Shown: in pieces, positions 39,369 through 50,740 of the stretch
Layout of the letters: every line of letters begins with the position of its first letter
How positions within the stretch are numbered: the stretch's first letter is position 1
From: Anadara kagoshimensis
Taxonomy: Eukaryota; Mollusca; Bivalvia; Arcoida; Arcidae
Direction: 5' to 3'
Length of the DNA stretch: 64,000 bases
NCBI GenBank assembly: GCA_021292105.1
Contig: CM037861.1
Span: 27,304,545 to 27,368,544 of the forward strand
Position numbers and translations under genes: made by a program
The notes under the pieces: generated by a model
What the model was told of the DNA's origin: nothing
The model's input: only the letters and a program-made list of their open reading frames with translations
The model's database searches: none

Positions 39369-42300
39369 TTACTGCTTTACTTTTTTCTTCGGTTGTTTTA
39401 TACTGGTCTTTTTCTTTTGTGTTATCAATTTGCTTTTCTTTAATTTTTCTTTTCTAGTCTTTTTTTCAACACCAACTAACTTAGTCCTTTCCTTAGATAT
39501 TTCAGTCTTTTTCTTAGATTTTCCATCTTTTGTCTTTTTCACCAATTTTCCATCTTTCACTTTTCCTGTTTTAACCTTAGACTTCTTGCTGGTCTTTTTC
39601 TTTTTATCTAGATATTTAAGCGTGGCTTTATTCACAATTTTGATATGTCCATATGGTCCGACCCTGACCTTTCCATGTACAACAGTGGTCACATCATCAG
39701 TTACATACTCTGGTTCTTTGTATACTGGTTTTGGCAATTTTATGTCATTAGCAGATTCTGAAAATGCAAAGATTTAAATAAATGAGTAAATGAATACCAT
39801 CATCGTTTCCCAAATATAATATTATGTAGTACAAATGTACCTTGGATCTCTTTAGAAGTCAACCAAGATTGGATTCTCCACATTTAAACTGGGAAATTTT
39901 AATTCTGTAGCATCATAAAAATGTCTTTTACTTTTGCTATCGTTGATAAAAAATTTGGGGATTAGGTCTTTGAATTTAAAATGTGGCAGTCAAATTTGCT
40001 TGATTTTTTGGTAATATATGATAGCAGCTAATTTGATTCACTCTTTCCATTGCTAATTTCGTTGTTATGCCAATTTTCCCAATTTGTCCTTGGGGCCATT
40101 TTCTAAGTCAGAAAAATCCCTGTATCTATAAGTACTAGTAACAACTGAATTTTGTTTTTGAATTAAGGAAGTGTCTACTATTCTCAAATGCATCAATTAT
40201 GGCAAGTCCTTGCTTAATTTTATCATATTATCTTTTTCAATTACCATAGTTTATCAATTTAAAATTTTATTATCTATAGTGGCAATTCACACTAACAAAG
40301 TACCCTTAATTTCAGGTCTAGGTGGCTGAGTGGTCTAAGCCAGATCACAGCACCCTTCACTACCTAGATCAAGTTTCTCACTCAGAACAGATCCAAGTGT
40401 GTGAAAATTCATGAAATTGCTTGCCAAAGGGCAGTAGTTTTCTCCAGGCACTCTGGTTTCCTCCACCATCCCTGAAGTAACCATCTTGATATAGATGTGA
40501 AAGTATATTGATGTGTGAGTTTGCTTACCAAAGGTTGGCACTTTTCTCCAGGCACTCTGGTTTCCTCCACCAACTGACCGTCTCAACATAAGTGAAAAAA
40601 TACTGACTAGGAGCTTAAAACAAAATTACTCCACTCTACTCCTTATTTCAGAAGGACAGAGTTAAGCTAATTCTAAACCCATTTTCAACTTCATTCATCA
40701 GTAATACAGGTAAAAATGATATTTATAACATACCTAATGAAACATATATTGGTAATGAAACAGATTTTTCTGTTTTTAAATAAAAATTCCTGATATTAAT
40801 AGGACCTCCTGGTATGTTGTTGGAAATGACTTCACAAGCAGCTAAGACGTTCTCCACAAGATCATCTTGAGACATATCTGTATGCCCAATAGTAGCCATG
40901 CTGAAAATGTTAAAGTAAGACTGTCATATACACAAGACCATTCTTATGAAATTTAAAAGTTCTACACTATTTATCCCCCTTTATTTGAATTTGTTTTAGT
41001 AATGGTGGGTCAGATTGCTTATATTCAAACAAGGCTTTACTTTAGCTACATAAATGTCAACTCTTGTGAGTTTAATCAATTTGTTTTCGCTTTTTTATAC
41101 TCATAATTAGACCTTGGATTTCTTATGATTTGTTTTTTAAGCGACCACTGCGGTAGCTCAGTTGGTAGAGTGCTTGCTCCGTAAGTGGGATGTCACGGGT
41201 TCGAACACTGACCAGGTCTGACCCAAGACTTCAAAGTGAGTAATGTCACAGTAGGCTGGGTATGATAACGAACCCTGCTGTATAATGCCATCAGCACAAC
41301 ACACAGGCAAATTTCTGCACCATTGCCTATAGCTGACAATGTCTCGATATAAGTAAAATATTCTTGACTGGGGTGTCAAACACCATTACACAACTCATGG
41401 GAAAGTGAAACTTCCCATCCTGCAAACAATTTTTGTTTGATTCAGATAGACAAATAATTTCCAGAGGAATTCATATCCAGTTAAACTCTCTGCTGGGTAT
41501 ACACAATATTTCAAAATACAATGTATGCTAAATCATTACGTTAATGAATCAAACTACATTTAAGTTAAAGTTATGTAAATCTTAGTTTTAGGAATGATTT
41601 TTAATCCGGAGCCAGAAAAAACACTCTATAGTATATTTTTGACTCACCTTGATGACCCCTGACCTTTTATGATACATCTGGCACTGCCAATAGCTTTATT
41701 GATTTCAGACTTTAAGTCTTGAGCTGCCATATTCACACCAATGGGAAGTCTAAATAAAACATAAAAGTCTTATCTTTGAAAATGGCAATATATTCAATTA
41801 ACACATAGTGAGAACTAACTTGATATGACAAAGCATACTGCATGTATAAAACTATTGTGGTTTAGTAGAATTCATATCTCACTTAAATGTTTTAACCATA
41901 AATAAATGATAGAAACTTGTATAAAAAGAAAATAACTTCCTATTATGGCCACGAGGCAGGCCAAAAACAACCTGGCACCGAACCATTGAAACAATTTAAA
42001 GAGAAACCTGGCATGGGGAGAGGCAGAGGCCAAGGCCAAGAATAGAGCTGTCTGGCGAGATCTTGTGTCAACCTTATGCTCCACCAGGAGCAAAGAGGAT
42101 AGGTAGGCAGGTATTATTGCAACATTAAAATTTTGTTTTTCTTACTTTTTTTGTTAAATAGAAAAAATATCATGGGGAGAGGCAGAGGCCAAGATTAGAG
42201 CTGAGTGGCGAGATCTTGTGTCAACCTTATGCTCCACCAGGAGCGAAGAGGATAGGTAGGTAGGTATTATTGCAACATTAAAATTTTGTTTTTCTTACTT

Positions 42301-45300
42301 TTTCTGTTAGAGAAAATATCGTGGTTCAAGATATTTTTGAATAATGAAGGCACATGTATCTACGAATTTGCAAATAAGTTGTTAAAGAAATGGCTTGCAT
42401 TTTAACATGCCAGTAAGCATTTAAACAATGGACATGGTGTAGTTCATCTACCCATCAAGTCCAAAAAATCTTTATCATGGGATGCCAACATGGTCACACA
42501 TATAGTACAAGACAGTTAAAAATCTTCAACCAGCACAGGAAAAGATCAGAAACAAGAGTAAAGTGATAATATTACACATATGCCCTTGCTTCATTCATAG
42601 TAGATTGAATGGGGTTTACTCTTCCACTCAATTTTTCAAAGTTTTTATAGTCCTGTGACTTAACATCACTTTGATACCTCTTTTTAAACAAAAGTTATAG
42701 AGTGAAACAGATTATGGATATTCATGGCGGGGACATAAAAAACTTTCTTTTCTGTTTTTTAAAGAAATCACATGTTAGAATTTAAAGAGATATTTAGAAC
42801 CCACTTTTTTCTTCCATAGAACTCCTTCCCCAGTAATGTTGGCAGCAGCCTATAAATTCTTTTATCTGCCAGATGGATATCAAACATATTGGACAGGTTC
42901 CTCTTTGCTTCATAGGGCTGATATTCCAGTTTCAGCTGTTTGAGAGGAATAATCTGAAACACAAAAACAAAACTTTTATATACAAGCAAATTCGGTGAAT
43001 TAGAATCCCCTGTCAGCAGGTTCTCTTTTTTTGTGATTTGCACTTACGTTCAAAGGGCCATAAGGAAAATGAGCAAACTAACTTGGGTAAATGATATGAG
43101 CATCTTCTGTCTATGTTGATACTTTGCACCAAGTTTCGTAAAATAGTGCTTCATAGTTTTGGAGAATTAGTGCAGACAAGAATTTCCGAAGGACAGACAA
43201 AAAAAAATTAATATCTTCCTCTTTTTCTTAAAGGTGGGGTATAACCATGGTATCTATATGACATGTCAAACAAAAACCATACTTATGGGTCATTTAATTG
43301 ATTTTTTAAAGATTTTTATTTTTACACGAACTATAGATTTCCGATTACAATGTAATGCAAAATATACACAAAATCTCAACATTATGTGCAGAATCATGAT
43401 TAAAATGCATGTGTACCAATGACTGAAATGACATTTTAATGGCATGTGTGCAGTTTATGCTACGCCAGATCATCTTCTAGAAAATAATTTTACCTTGCAA
43501 ATGGACAGTTGTTCCATACAGCTTTTATTTTTCAAAACAGGCATAGTTAAAGGACTGAATTAAGGACTGGTTAAAATGTTGACAAGTTTTTAACTCCGAG
43601 ATAGAAAATTTACCTGAGTTATTCCTTTTACACCTTTGCTCTGCAATAAGTCTTTAAAATGTTCTGATGAATTTTCATGTTCACGACTTTTCCTATCCAA
43701 ATCTTTCACAAACAAACAAACGTCTGCAGTATCATGTGAAATGAGATTTGGAAGAGGTCTGAAAAATAAAGGTAAAAAAATTAACTTGATTTTTATTGTA
43801 TTTGACATGTACAAAACAATTAAATGTACTTTAGAATACAATTTTCAAGTTTGTTTTATATATGTGACAGTGACAAGATGCAAAAATAAAACTTTCACAA
43901 AAATATATTTCATTTCTGATAAATTCACTTAAAATGAAACTGACAAACATGAACTAAAAATATGAGAGTATCTTCAATTATCTTGAAATGATTATTCCTG
44001 CAAAAAATCAACCGACACAAAATTTTCCCTGATTAAGGGTATTCATATGACTACGAGAAGTAAAGGTGCTATTTTGTGACACAACTACCATGGCCAAATG
44101 GTCCAAGACACACTCTTGTGGATGACAGTCACTCTCATCACCTACCGGTAGGTTTGAATTCTATCCTAGTGCAATAAAGTTTTTTTTGGTTTTCTTCAGG
44201 TACTCCAGTTTGCTCTGCCATCCAGAACTGTCCGCCTTGATACAAGTGAAAGAATCTTGACTGTGGTGTAAAACTTAATTCCTCCACTAATTATGCCACT
44301 CCACTCCTGACCTGGATAATAACATGGTGAAGGTTATAAATCTAACATTAAAATCCAGTGGATTTTGTTTGCCGAAAATTATTTCCACAAAAAAGCAGTT
44401 TCCCCTGGGGAAATATGACTAAAATTTCCCCCAAAAAAAACAATGATACATTAGCAAAATAAGTTTAATTATCCTTATTCAAAAATGTTTGATACTGTAT
44501 TAAACAACATAAAGTCTTTGTAATGAGAATCTCAAGCTATTGCAAGCATGTCTTAATGCAGTTTGCTGCATTTCAAAACTTCAAATTTTCACAATTTTAA
44601 AAGGCAGAAGGTAGTTTTTGAAAAATGTAGCAAAATCATCACTGATGACTAGGGCTGTGACGAGTACCCGGGTACCCGTTCACGGTTAGGGTAATGACTG
44701 TACCCGGGTAACAAATTGTTTACCCGTTACCCGATTGTTATAGACCTAAAATAAAATGTATATAAGTTCAATTAAACTTTGACTTTCATTCAAAATGACA
44801 CGACATGTCAGTAATCGTGAACATTGTTTATACTTCTGTCAGTTTGTGACACACGAGGTAAGTATCGGAACACCTTGAGGTACTACATTCAACTCAATAA
44901 TATGATATATGGTTCCGAATGGTGATATTGGTTATCGGGGAACCACTCTAAGCAACTTTAAACATGACCGAAAGAAAATCGGAAATTTGGAAATTACTTT
45001 ATTTAATAACATTAACAAAACAATGACAGTTATTGATTCTATTTAACCTAGCTTGCAAGACAAAACCTTTGAAGTGTAACTCGTATAAGCATTGCGCATG
45101 CGAGTTAAGGTTTCATCATGGAGAGCCGGGATTCACGATAGGTTACTATATTAGTCTATAATAAAAATACAAGATGCTGATTTATCTGCAATTTACTGCA
45201 TTTGTTTACGGGAAAATTGTCTATACAGATTAATAATCATTTATTTAATAATATTTGTTTATTCTGGTTACTATTCACGGTTTGTGAAATAGATTCTTAA

Positions 45301-46536
45301 TTGAAATTTGTGGAAGTTGAAAAGCATCGGGTACTCGGTACCGGGTCGGGTATAAGAGTTCGGGTACCCGGGTACAGAATTCTCTACCCGTCACAGCCCT
45401 ACTGATGACTGTATAAACTATACTTACAATTTAATGACATTGTTTTTAATTTTGGGGATCTTTTTGAAAGCAAACTGTAAATTTATTTTACTATATTCCT
45501 CAGATATCAAATCTTTTTTCTTATTGGTCTGTGTCAATTTTAACAAGACAGAGATAGCCTTTTCTACCTGCAAATATATACAAACAAAAACAAAGAATTA
45601 CTTATAGCTTTATTTTTTGCCATCATAACACACCTTAATAGCAAGAGTTTTTGTTTAAAAAAACAATTTTAACACAAATGCTTAATGTGCTTGGTTTATT
45701 GAATAAATGGGGTTTTATGTCCCAGTCAAGAATATTTCACTTATATAGAGAAATCACCAGCTTTAGGTAAAGTGGCAGAAATTTTGACCTATGTCATGCG
45801 CTCAGGGCAATCCTTAGAGTGCCACTGGACATGGGTTTTTAAGGTCTCTTCCAAAGGACCCCATGGCTTTCATTTCTAAATGTGGAGTGTTTGACAAAAG
45901 AACAGCCTCTACTACCTATTCTGCCAGACCCAGTCTGGGTTCCAATCAATGACCCCCCCCCCCCCCCAACATATAGAGCAATATAGAGCCAACTGAGCTC
46001 ATGTAGTGACTTACAAAACACAAAACTGAATAACAACATCCTAGAAGCTATATTGGATTACTTACATTGATTCACAGTTAAAACTTCACCTTATTCCTTT
46101 TGAAGGATTTAACAGATTAACGGCATAAACCCAACTCAATGCTGATAAAATGTTTAATTTACAGAGACAGAAGGGGCAGGTTGTTATTAATGAGTGGAAA
46201 ATATTTGCCAATTTGGGGGCAAACTGATGGTTATTCATGCAGTTGTTTCATTGAAAGCTATTTAGTTAAACAACAATTCTATTTCAATTCCAGAGGCATG
46301 GTCTCAACTTGACACGAAAGAGATTTTATGCATCTGATAAAAACATGCACGTTATGAAAAATCTGACAACATTGAGACAGAAAAGGTTTTCGGCATTTCT
46401 AGAATATTCAAAATGTCGGGCCGAACATTTCTGAGTGATCCCCAATATCTTATTATTTGAATAGATACAGTTTTTTCCTTTAAAAATCGAATGTTTTCAA
46501 TACCTCATCTCTGTTTATGTTCAATTTTTCTGCCAT
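39369..46536 (-). CDS. RSL1D1: ribosomal L1 domain-containing protein 1 (RSL1D1/CSIG)
   Basis: Nucleolar protein with a ribosomal L1-like RNA-binding fold; human RSL1D1 acts in ribosome biogenesis and delays cell senescence. Coding exons in transcript order: 46536-46504, 45567-45428, 43758-43614, 42953-42805, 41749-41648, 40900-40734, 39757-39369. They give 374 aa (human 490) and every phase closes. It opens MAEKLNINRDEVEKAISVLL. L1-domain landmarks shared with human: LPLPNLI, DVCLFVKD, KGVKGITQIIPLKQLKLEY, YEAKRNLSNMFD, RIYRLLPTLLGKEFYGRKK and FYLKTEKSVSLPIY. The tail, from about residue 290, is almost all Lys with Ser/Thr, as expected of the nucleolar C-terminus, and is shorter than in vertebrates. 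A plus-strand frame over the last exon is only its shadow. Confidence 0.94.
40312..40640 (+). mobile_element. tRNA-derived SINE, family 2 (plus copy)
   Basis: The head has A-box GGTGGCTGAGTGGTCTAAG. The body has two near-copies of CTCCAGGCACTCTGGTTTCC followed by CTCCACCA, and the tail reads AAGTGAAAAAATACTGACTA then CTCCACTCTACTCC. The doubled body segment is about 100 bp. RSL1D1 intron 6. Confidence 0.75.
41144..41394 (+). mobile_element. tRNA-derived SINE, family 1 (plus copy, internally shortened)
   Basis: Clear tRNA-like head: CACTGCGGTAGCTCAGTTGG, TAGAGTGCTTGCTCC and B-box CGGGTTCGAAC. The middle of the body is deleted relative to 33331-33667. RSL1D1 intron 5. Confidence 0.85.
41948..42280 (+). 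mobile_element. LINE 3' end, tandemly duplicated
   Basis: The plus strand encodes NLAWGEAEAKAKNRAVWRDL, then VSTLCSTRSKED and a stop: the WGEA-x-DR-x-x-WR-x-L-V-x-x-L-C tail of a non-LTR retrotransposon. The last ~90 bp and the GGTAGGTAGG-type tail with flanking ATTATTGCAACATTAAAATT are repeated at 42171-42300. The duplication therefore followed insertion. RSL1D1 intron 4. Confidence 0.8.
43005..43245 (-). repeat. dispersed repeat family R (minus copy)
   Basis: Reverse-complement match to 3080-3400 and 23660-23890: GTTCAAAGGGCCATAAGG, TTGATACTTTGCACCAAG and TTCATAGTTTTGGAGAATTA. RSL1D1 intron 3. Confidence 0.7.
44060..44330 (+). mobile_element. tRNA-derived SINE, family 2 (plus copy)
   Basis: A-box-like CATGGCCAAATGGTCCAAG and B-box-like GGTTTGAATTC form the head. 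The body has CAGGTACTCCAGTTTGCTCT; the tail has AAGTGAAAGAATCTTGACTG then TCCTCCACTAATTATGCC. Best preserved tail of the three family-2 copies. Confidence 0.72.
44650..45401. mobile_element. 752-bp non-autonomous hAT element with 8-bp TSD
   Basis: The ends TAGGGCTGTGACGAGTACCC and GGGTAGAGAATT-side CCCGTCACAGCCCTA are inverted. Subterminal GTACCCGGGTACCCG repeats occur at both ends. It is flanked by CTGATGAC at 44642-44649 and 45402-45409, an exact 8-bp target duplication, the hallmark of hAT transposition. No transposase frame remains. RSL1D1 intron 2. Confidence 0.93.
45692..46008 (-). mobile_element. tRNA-derived SINE, family 1 (minus copy)
   Basis: The body begins GGGGTTTTATGTCCCAGTCA and CAAGAATATTTCACTTATAT; the head region at 45960-46008 is diverged and carries a C-run at about 45953-45968. 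RSL1D1 intron 1. Confidence 0.78.
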
Positions 46537-47239
46537 GTTGGAAAAGCACATGTTGTTAACAACTTCCGGTTGAGTGCGAAAATGTGTAGCGTAAAGTGCA
46601 TGCCATTTAAAACACACCGTTCCTCTTTAATAATTGGTTGAATAGTTTGGAGATATAAAATATGTTGTCTATTTATATTTAAAAATAAAATGAAAACATT
46701 TTGCAACTTACTATCTTAGAATAACATTTCCACTTGAAAAATCTGTCTTATCTTCTAGTTCCTCCCACTGTTAGAGCACCATCATTCTTCTTTTGCAGTC
46801 CAGCATTTGTGTATTTTCTCACAATTTGCTTATGCATTAAAAAGGAACATTCCCAATAAAAATACAAAAACTGGTTAAACTTGGATGAATGTTTTTAGCA
46901 TTGGTATATGCCACTAAGAATTTTAGACAAACATCTATGGTGGTGGCATTGATGGATTAAACCTGGAAGCTATTTCAGCTTCTTATGGACCATGACAGAA
47001 AGTATATCTGATAAGTGCTAGTCCTTGCATGTGTCATCAATTCCAACTGCTGGATCTGGATCTTTATGTTTGAATTCCAGATGGTTGTCATGCATATTCC
47101 AGCATTGTGCATACAAGTGTAGTACAGGCTCCAACACAGACTTTACAGATGTTGAAGTCACCTGTGTTCCACTTCAAGAATGCACTGGTGTATAGGTCGT
47201 CCACAATCTGATGGCAAAGTATACCAAAAGTCTATTCAA

Positions 47240-47960
47240 ATATTAGGGTAATTGTAAGGGTGAGCCGACGTGACTATACACATACAGTGATGAGCTACTT
47301 ACACCTACATGTATATGCAGTATTTAAACCCATCCAATGTTTATAAACAATCTGCCACCAGATTCTGGACAGACTATATTTGGCTATCTTTGTTATGTTG
47401 TTTATTTGGTGTTTCTAGCTGAGTGAAATATTAGGAGTTACTTCCAGGTACTTGCATGGCTGTATGCTCAATGTATTTTTATATGGTATTAAATCAGACT
47501 GTAAAGTCTTTCACTTGGTGGATATATGATGAAGTTCACATTCACAGTAATGGGCTTAAGACTGCATGTGCCATTTGATCATTTGATGTACTCCTGACAT
47601 CACTAGTTTTAATGGAGAACACTGTCCTTCTAGTACCACCTGTTAGTTTGTGTCTCAAAGGAATCGGGTCTCTTATTCCACAGACCTTTTTGAAGTCCAG
47701 TAATATACAGTGTACTTGTTCTCCATTGTTGATACTTTTTGCCAAGTCACAAAGAAGGAGCTGGTATTTTGTTGATCTTTTCTTCTGGAACCTGTGTTGG
47801 CAGTCAAAGTATTAAACCATGCAGTGGCTATGCACAGTGTGTTCCTATATTTTTCTGCATATGGATGTCAGCAACACAGACCTGTATTTTGATAGCACTA
47901 ATTTGTCTCCTTTCTTGAAGATTGCTGACATATATGATGGCTTCCAATCCAAAGAGATTT
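47240..47960 (-). mobile_element. decayed LINE reverse transcriptase fragment
   Basis: Minus-strand translation, in several frames because of decay, gives ordered reverse-transcriptase blocks. They are WKPSYMSAIFKKGDKLVLSK and YRSVLLTSICRKI, then RFQKKRSTKYQLL, then DLAKSINNGEQVHCILLDFK, then SGV..AVLSPLL, then CKYLEVTPNISLS. This order fits CR1/L2/Jockey-type non-LTR elements. Stops and shifts are many, so it is an old dead copy. Weaker traces may continue down to about 46780. Confidence 0.8.
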
Positions 47961-48129
47961 CTAAGTAATGGTTGCTTGAAAGGTTTAATATGCAAATGAA
48001 CTAGATCCCCTGAATTATTTCACTCTTACCGAGACATTTTCTTCTTTAAGTCGGTTTCAGAAATGTATTCACAAGACCTCTGAACCAAGCAAACAGCAAG
48101 AACATGTAGAAACAAGCAAATCCAGTAGG

Positions 48130-48620
48130 TACTTTTTGTGCTTTGCACTTATTTTTTTGAAAGGGCAATAACTCCCGGGAAAATGAGCAAACCAACTAAG
48201 AATAATAATATGTGCATCTCCTATCAATGTTGATGCTGTGCATCAAGTTTTCTAAACACTGCTTCATGGGTTTGGAGAATTACTGCTGACAAGAAGTGTC
48301 TGGACCTAACAATTTGAAGGCATTTTTCATAAAAAATGCTTAACTCTTTTTAAGCAAATTTCACAAAATGAATAATTTATCAATTTAAGACTACTAGTAC
48401 AGAGAAGCTATATGTCTTATCAGTTTGGCTCTAGTCATGTGTTTTAGAAAAAAAAACATTTTAGGTTTTTTATTCAAAGGGAAATAACTCCCAGAAAAAG
48501 CAATCCAACTTGGGTTTATGATAAGTGCATCTCCTATCAAAGTTGATGCTTTGTACCAAGTTTTGTGAAATAGTGCTTCATAGTTTTGGAGAATTACAGA
48601 CTATAAAGGCCATCCAATGG
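48130..48620 (-). repeat. dispersed repeat family R (two minus copies)
   Basis: 48140-48330 and 48465-48610 both carry GGGCAATAACTCCC-like, GCATCTCCTATCAA and CATAG/GGTTTTGGAGAATTAC segments, in the same order and orientation. A third partial copy may sit at 50200-50290. Confidence 0.65.
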
Positions 48621-48762
48621 AACTAATAAAAGTGACCATCAGGGGCAGGTGGCTCTTATATGTAGGTTCAAATCACATGAATATAGAGCAATTGGGATTA
48701 AATTTTTCTGGCCTTTAAAAGCATGTGGCCATTATAAATATGTGGCCTTTAGGCAAGTTTGA
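48586..48762. mobile_element. MITE of the CAGTCAAACCTG family (copy 1)
   Basis: ACTATAAAGGCCATCCAATG ... GTGGCCTTTAGGCAAGTTTG matches, with decay, the better copy at 49130-49293. Confidence 0.6.
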
Positions 48763-48886
48763 CTACATATATATTGCATGTTGTTTCATTCCTTCTTATT
48801 ATTGTGTGCTAGAAGCTCTGGCTAAAACCAAGTACCAGTACATGTTATTCAGCTGAGAATTTATATATTTTATTAAAAATAAGTCA

Positions 48887-49076
48887 TTAAAAGATCAATG
48901 CATCTGGTGAGAACAAAAATACCAATGCCAAATGCCACAATAGAAGACCACCAAAAGAACCACCAACCCCGTTACATGCTGCCATAAGCCCAATGCATAG
49001 GAATAAATTTGCAGCTAGTAAATGATGTGTATACATGTAATCTTCACTAGGACTCTGTTCGGGTGAAATGGTTTTG
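48887..49076 (-). CDS. unassigned hydrophobic open frame
   Basis: On the minus strand, from the ATG at about 49081, a 63-codon frame begins MFKTISPEQSPSEDYMYTHH. It then runs into about 40 mostly hydrophobic residues (LLAANLFLCIGLMAACNGV, LLLWHLALVFLF) and ends PDALIF. An AATAAA follows the stop within about 20 bases. It could be the last exon of a small membrane protein or a retrocopy. No family was recognised and no upstream exon was found; it may be chance. Confidence 0.2.
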
Positions 49077-49129
49077 AACATAACTATCAACTTTTGCAGT
49101 GTTTAAATGTTCTTTTATATAACACTATA

Positions 49130-49293
49130 CAGTCAAACCTGTTTACTAAGGCCACCCAAGGGAACCAGTAAAAGTAGCCTTTTTATACAGGTTCAAATAA
49201 TATGAATAAAGAACAATTGGGATACAATTCTACTGGCCTTTATAACCAGGTGGTCTTTATATAGAGGTGGCTTTTAAGACAGGTTGGACTGTA
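49130..49293. mobile_element. MITE of the CAGTCAAACCTG family (copy 2)
   Basis: Terminal inverted repeats ACAGTCAAACCTG and ACAGGTTGGACTGT, with subterminal AAGGCCACCCAAGG and GTGGCTTTTAAG. Other copies are at 48586-48762, 53636-53722 and 53904-54090. Confidence 0.75.
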
Positions 49294-49530
49294 AACGTAT
49301 GTACCAAATCTGATGATAACCCAATGATCTGTATGGTATCAAGACAACTCGTACCCATATCAAGACAAATCGTACCCCAAGAATGCAATTTCAGAAAATT
49401 AACAGATTTCTTATATAAATCATTATTTAATCTAAATTAATTCTATTCAACTATTTCAAACAATCAAAATCATGCTTACTGCCATACATGTTTTTCAATA
49501 TTGAATTGCTGAAGGACAACTGTAAACTCT

Positions 49531-49560
49531 CTGTGTGTGTGTATGTGTGTGTGTGTGCTT
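49531..49560. repeat. (TG)n microsatellite
   Basis: TGTGTGTGTGTATGTGTGTG with short flanks. Confidence 0.9.
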
Positions 49561-49703
49561 TGATGGAAAAATTAACACTAAAGTAAGTTTTAAAAAACTT
49601 ATATTTCTTAAATTGCTTTCTTGGGTACGAGTTCATCTTTGGTTGGGGACGATTTGTCTTGGTTTGGATACAAGTTGTCCAGCAACCATCCGTATATACA
49701 TAG

Positions 49704-49915
49704 TACTGTAAACGTATTAATTTAGCATGTATTTATTTTTCGCGAAATAGGAAATTTAGACATATCAGCATAGTTAAATGTCAGGTTTTTGACATATGCA
49801 TTTTAACACAATAAGCATAATATAATTTTCGCTCATTATTAATATTCGCACAAAACGACCACGAAATAAGCGAAAATTAGTACACCACGAAAATAAATAC
49901 GATTATAGTATACAG
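49704..49915. mobile_element. MITE-like element with TACTGTAAACGTATT end
   Basis: The left end TACTGTAAACGTATTAATTT and the right end AAATAAATACGATTATAGTA are imperfect inverted repeats, with TTTTCGCG / CGAAAATTAG inside. Old and diverged. Confidence 0.5.
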
Positions 49916-50559
49916 GAATAAAAACTACAATACAAATTACTAAAAAAGTTTATTAGACCTGCTTATATCACCGTTAGATGAACAACAAATCTTGCAGTGT
50001 CTTATATATGTATACAATGTTCAAATAAATATATTTGTGTGAATTTCATTTTAAAAAAATATTTTGGCCGATCAATTAAGTATAACAGATCTGGAAATAA
50101 ATATTGGTTGTATTTGACTGGTAATTTTCCCTTGAACTATTGAACATGAAGCTATTCTATTTACCAGCTTTTCCTATATTTTTGAAATTCAGATCACAGA
50201 ATGCAATAGTACTTGATAGTTTTGGAGAATTACTCTAGACAAAAATTCCTGGATGGAAAGAGGAACGAAAGGCCAGAGGAAAAATTCAGTGATGCATTAT
50301 AAATTTGATACACAGAGCAATACATTATTCATTCGATTGGGGAATTTCTATTCCACAGCAGCCTTTGATAGACAAAATCATCACTGTGTTCCATTAAAAA
50401 TTTTTCATTTGTCATTTGACTGGTAAAGGGTTTAACAGAATTGTCACTCATAAAAAGGCTGTTGTTCATGAAAAAGACATGTTGAGAAACACTTTAACAA
50501 TTGAGTAACAAATGTAAAGTTGTGTTAGGTGATCTGAATGGTCAAAAATAAAGGTGGAG

Positions 50560-50652
50560 AAATACAGTAAGCCCTGGGGACTGTTATAAATAGACTTATA
50601 TTGGGGAGCAGTCGGCCCCAATATTTGACATGGTACTATCCATGTATTCGTT
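50560..50652. mobile_element. MITE fragment related to 60600-60768
   Basis: Shares TACAGTAA, AGCCCTGGGGACT, ATAAATAGACTTATAT and TACTATCCATGTATTCGTT with 60600-60768; middle parts are missing. Confidence 0.65.
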
Positions 50653-50740
50653 GTAAGCGTGTTCATTATATTCTTTGTTACTGTAGCAATTAATGGAAGA
50701 GATTCTAGTTCAAAGCAAAACTACCAGTCAAAAATGGCCA

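Larger units (their letters stand above)
46540..50740. other. intergenic region between RSL1D1 and E4F1
   Basis: Holds the LINE remnant (47240-47960), two family-R copies (48130-48620), members of the CAGTCAAACCTG MITE family (48586-48762, 49130-49293), a TG microsatellite (49531-49560) and two further MITE-like segments (49704-49915, 50560-50652). It also holds one unassigned hydrophobic frame (48887-49076). The RSL1D1 promoter must lie just above 46536; no clear core motif was seen. Confidence 0.6.

Noticed and set aside
39361-39777. 138-codon plus-strand frame rich in Phe and Leu
   Set aside because: It is the antisense shadow of the Lys-rich last exon of RSL1D1, which is supported by homology and splice phase.
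41144-41220. Possible tRNA gene (good A and B boxes)
   Set aside because: The tRNA-like head is followed by a body shared with at least six other copies, and the cloverleaf is not complete; it is a SINE.
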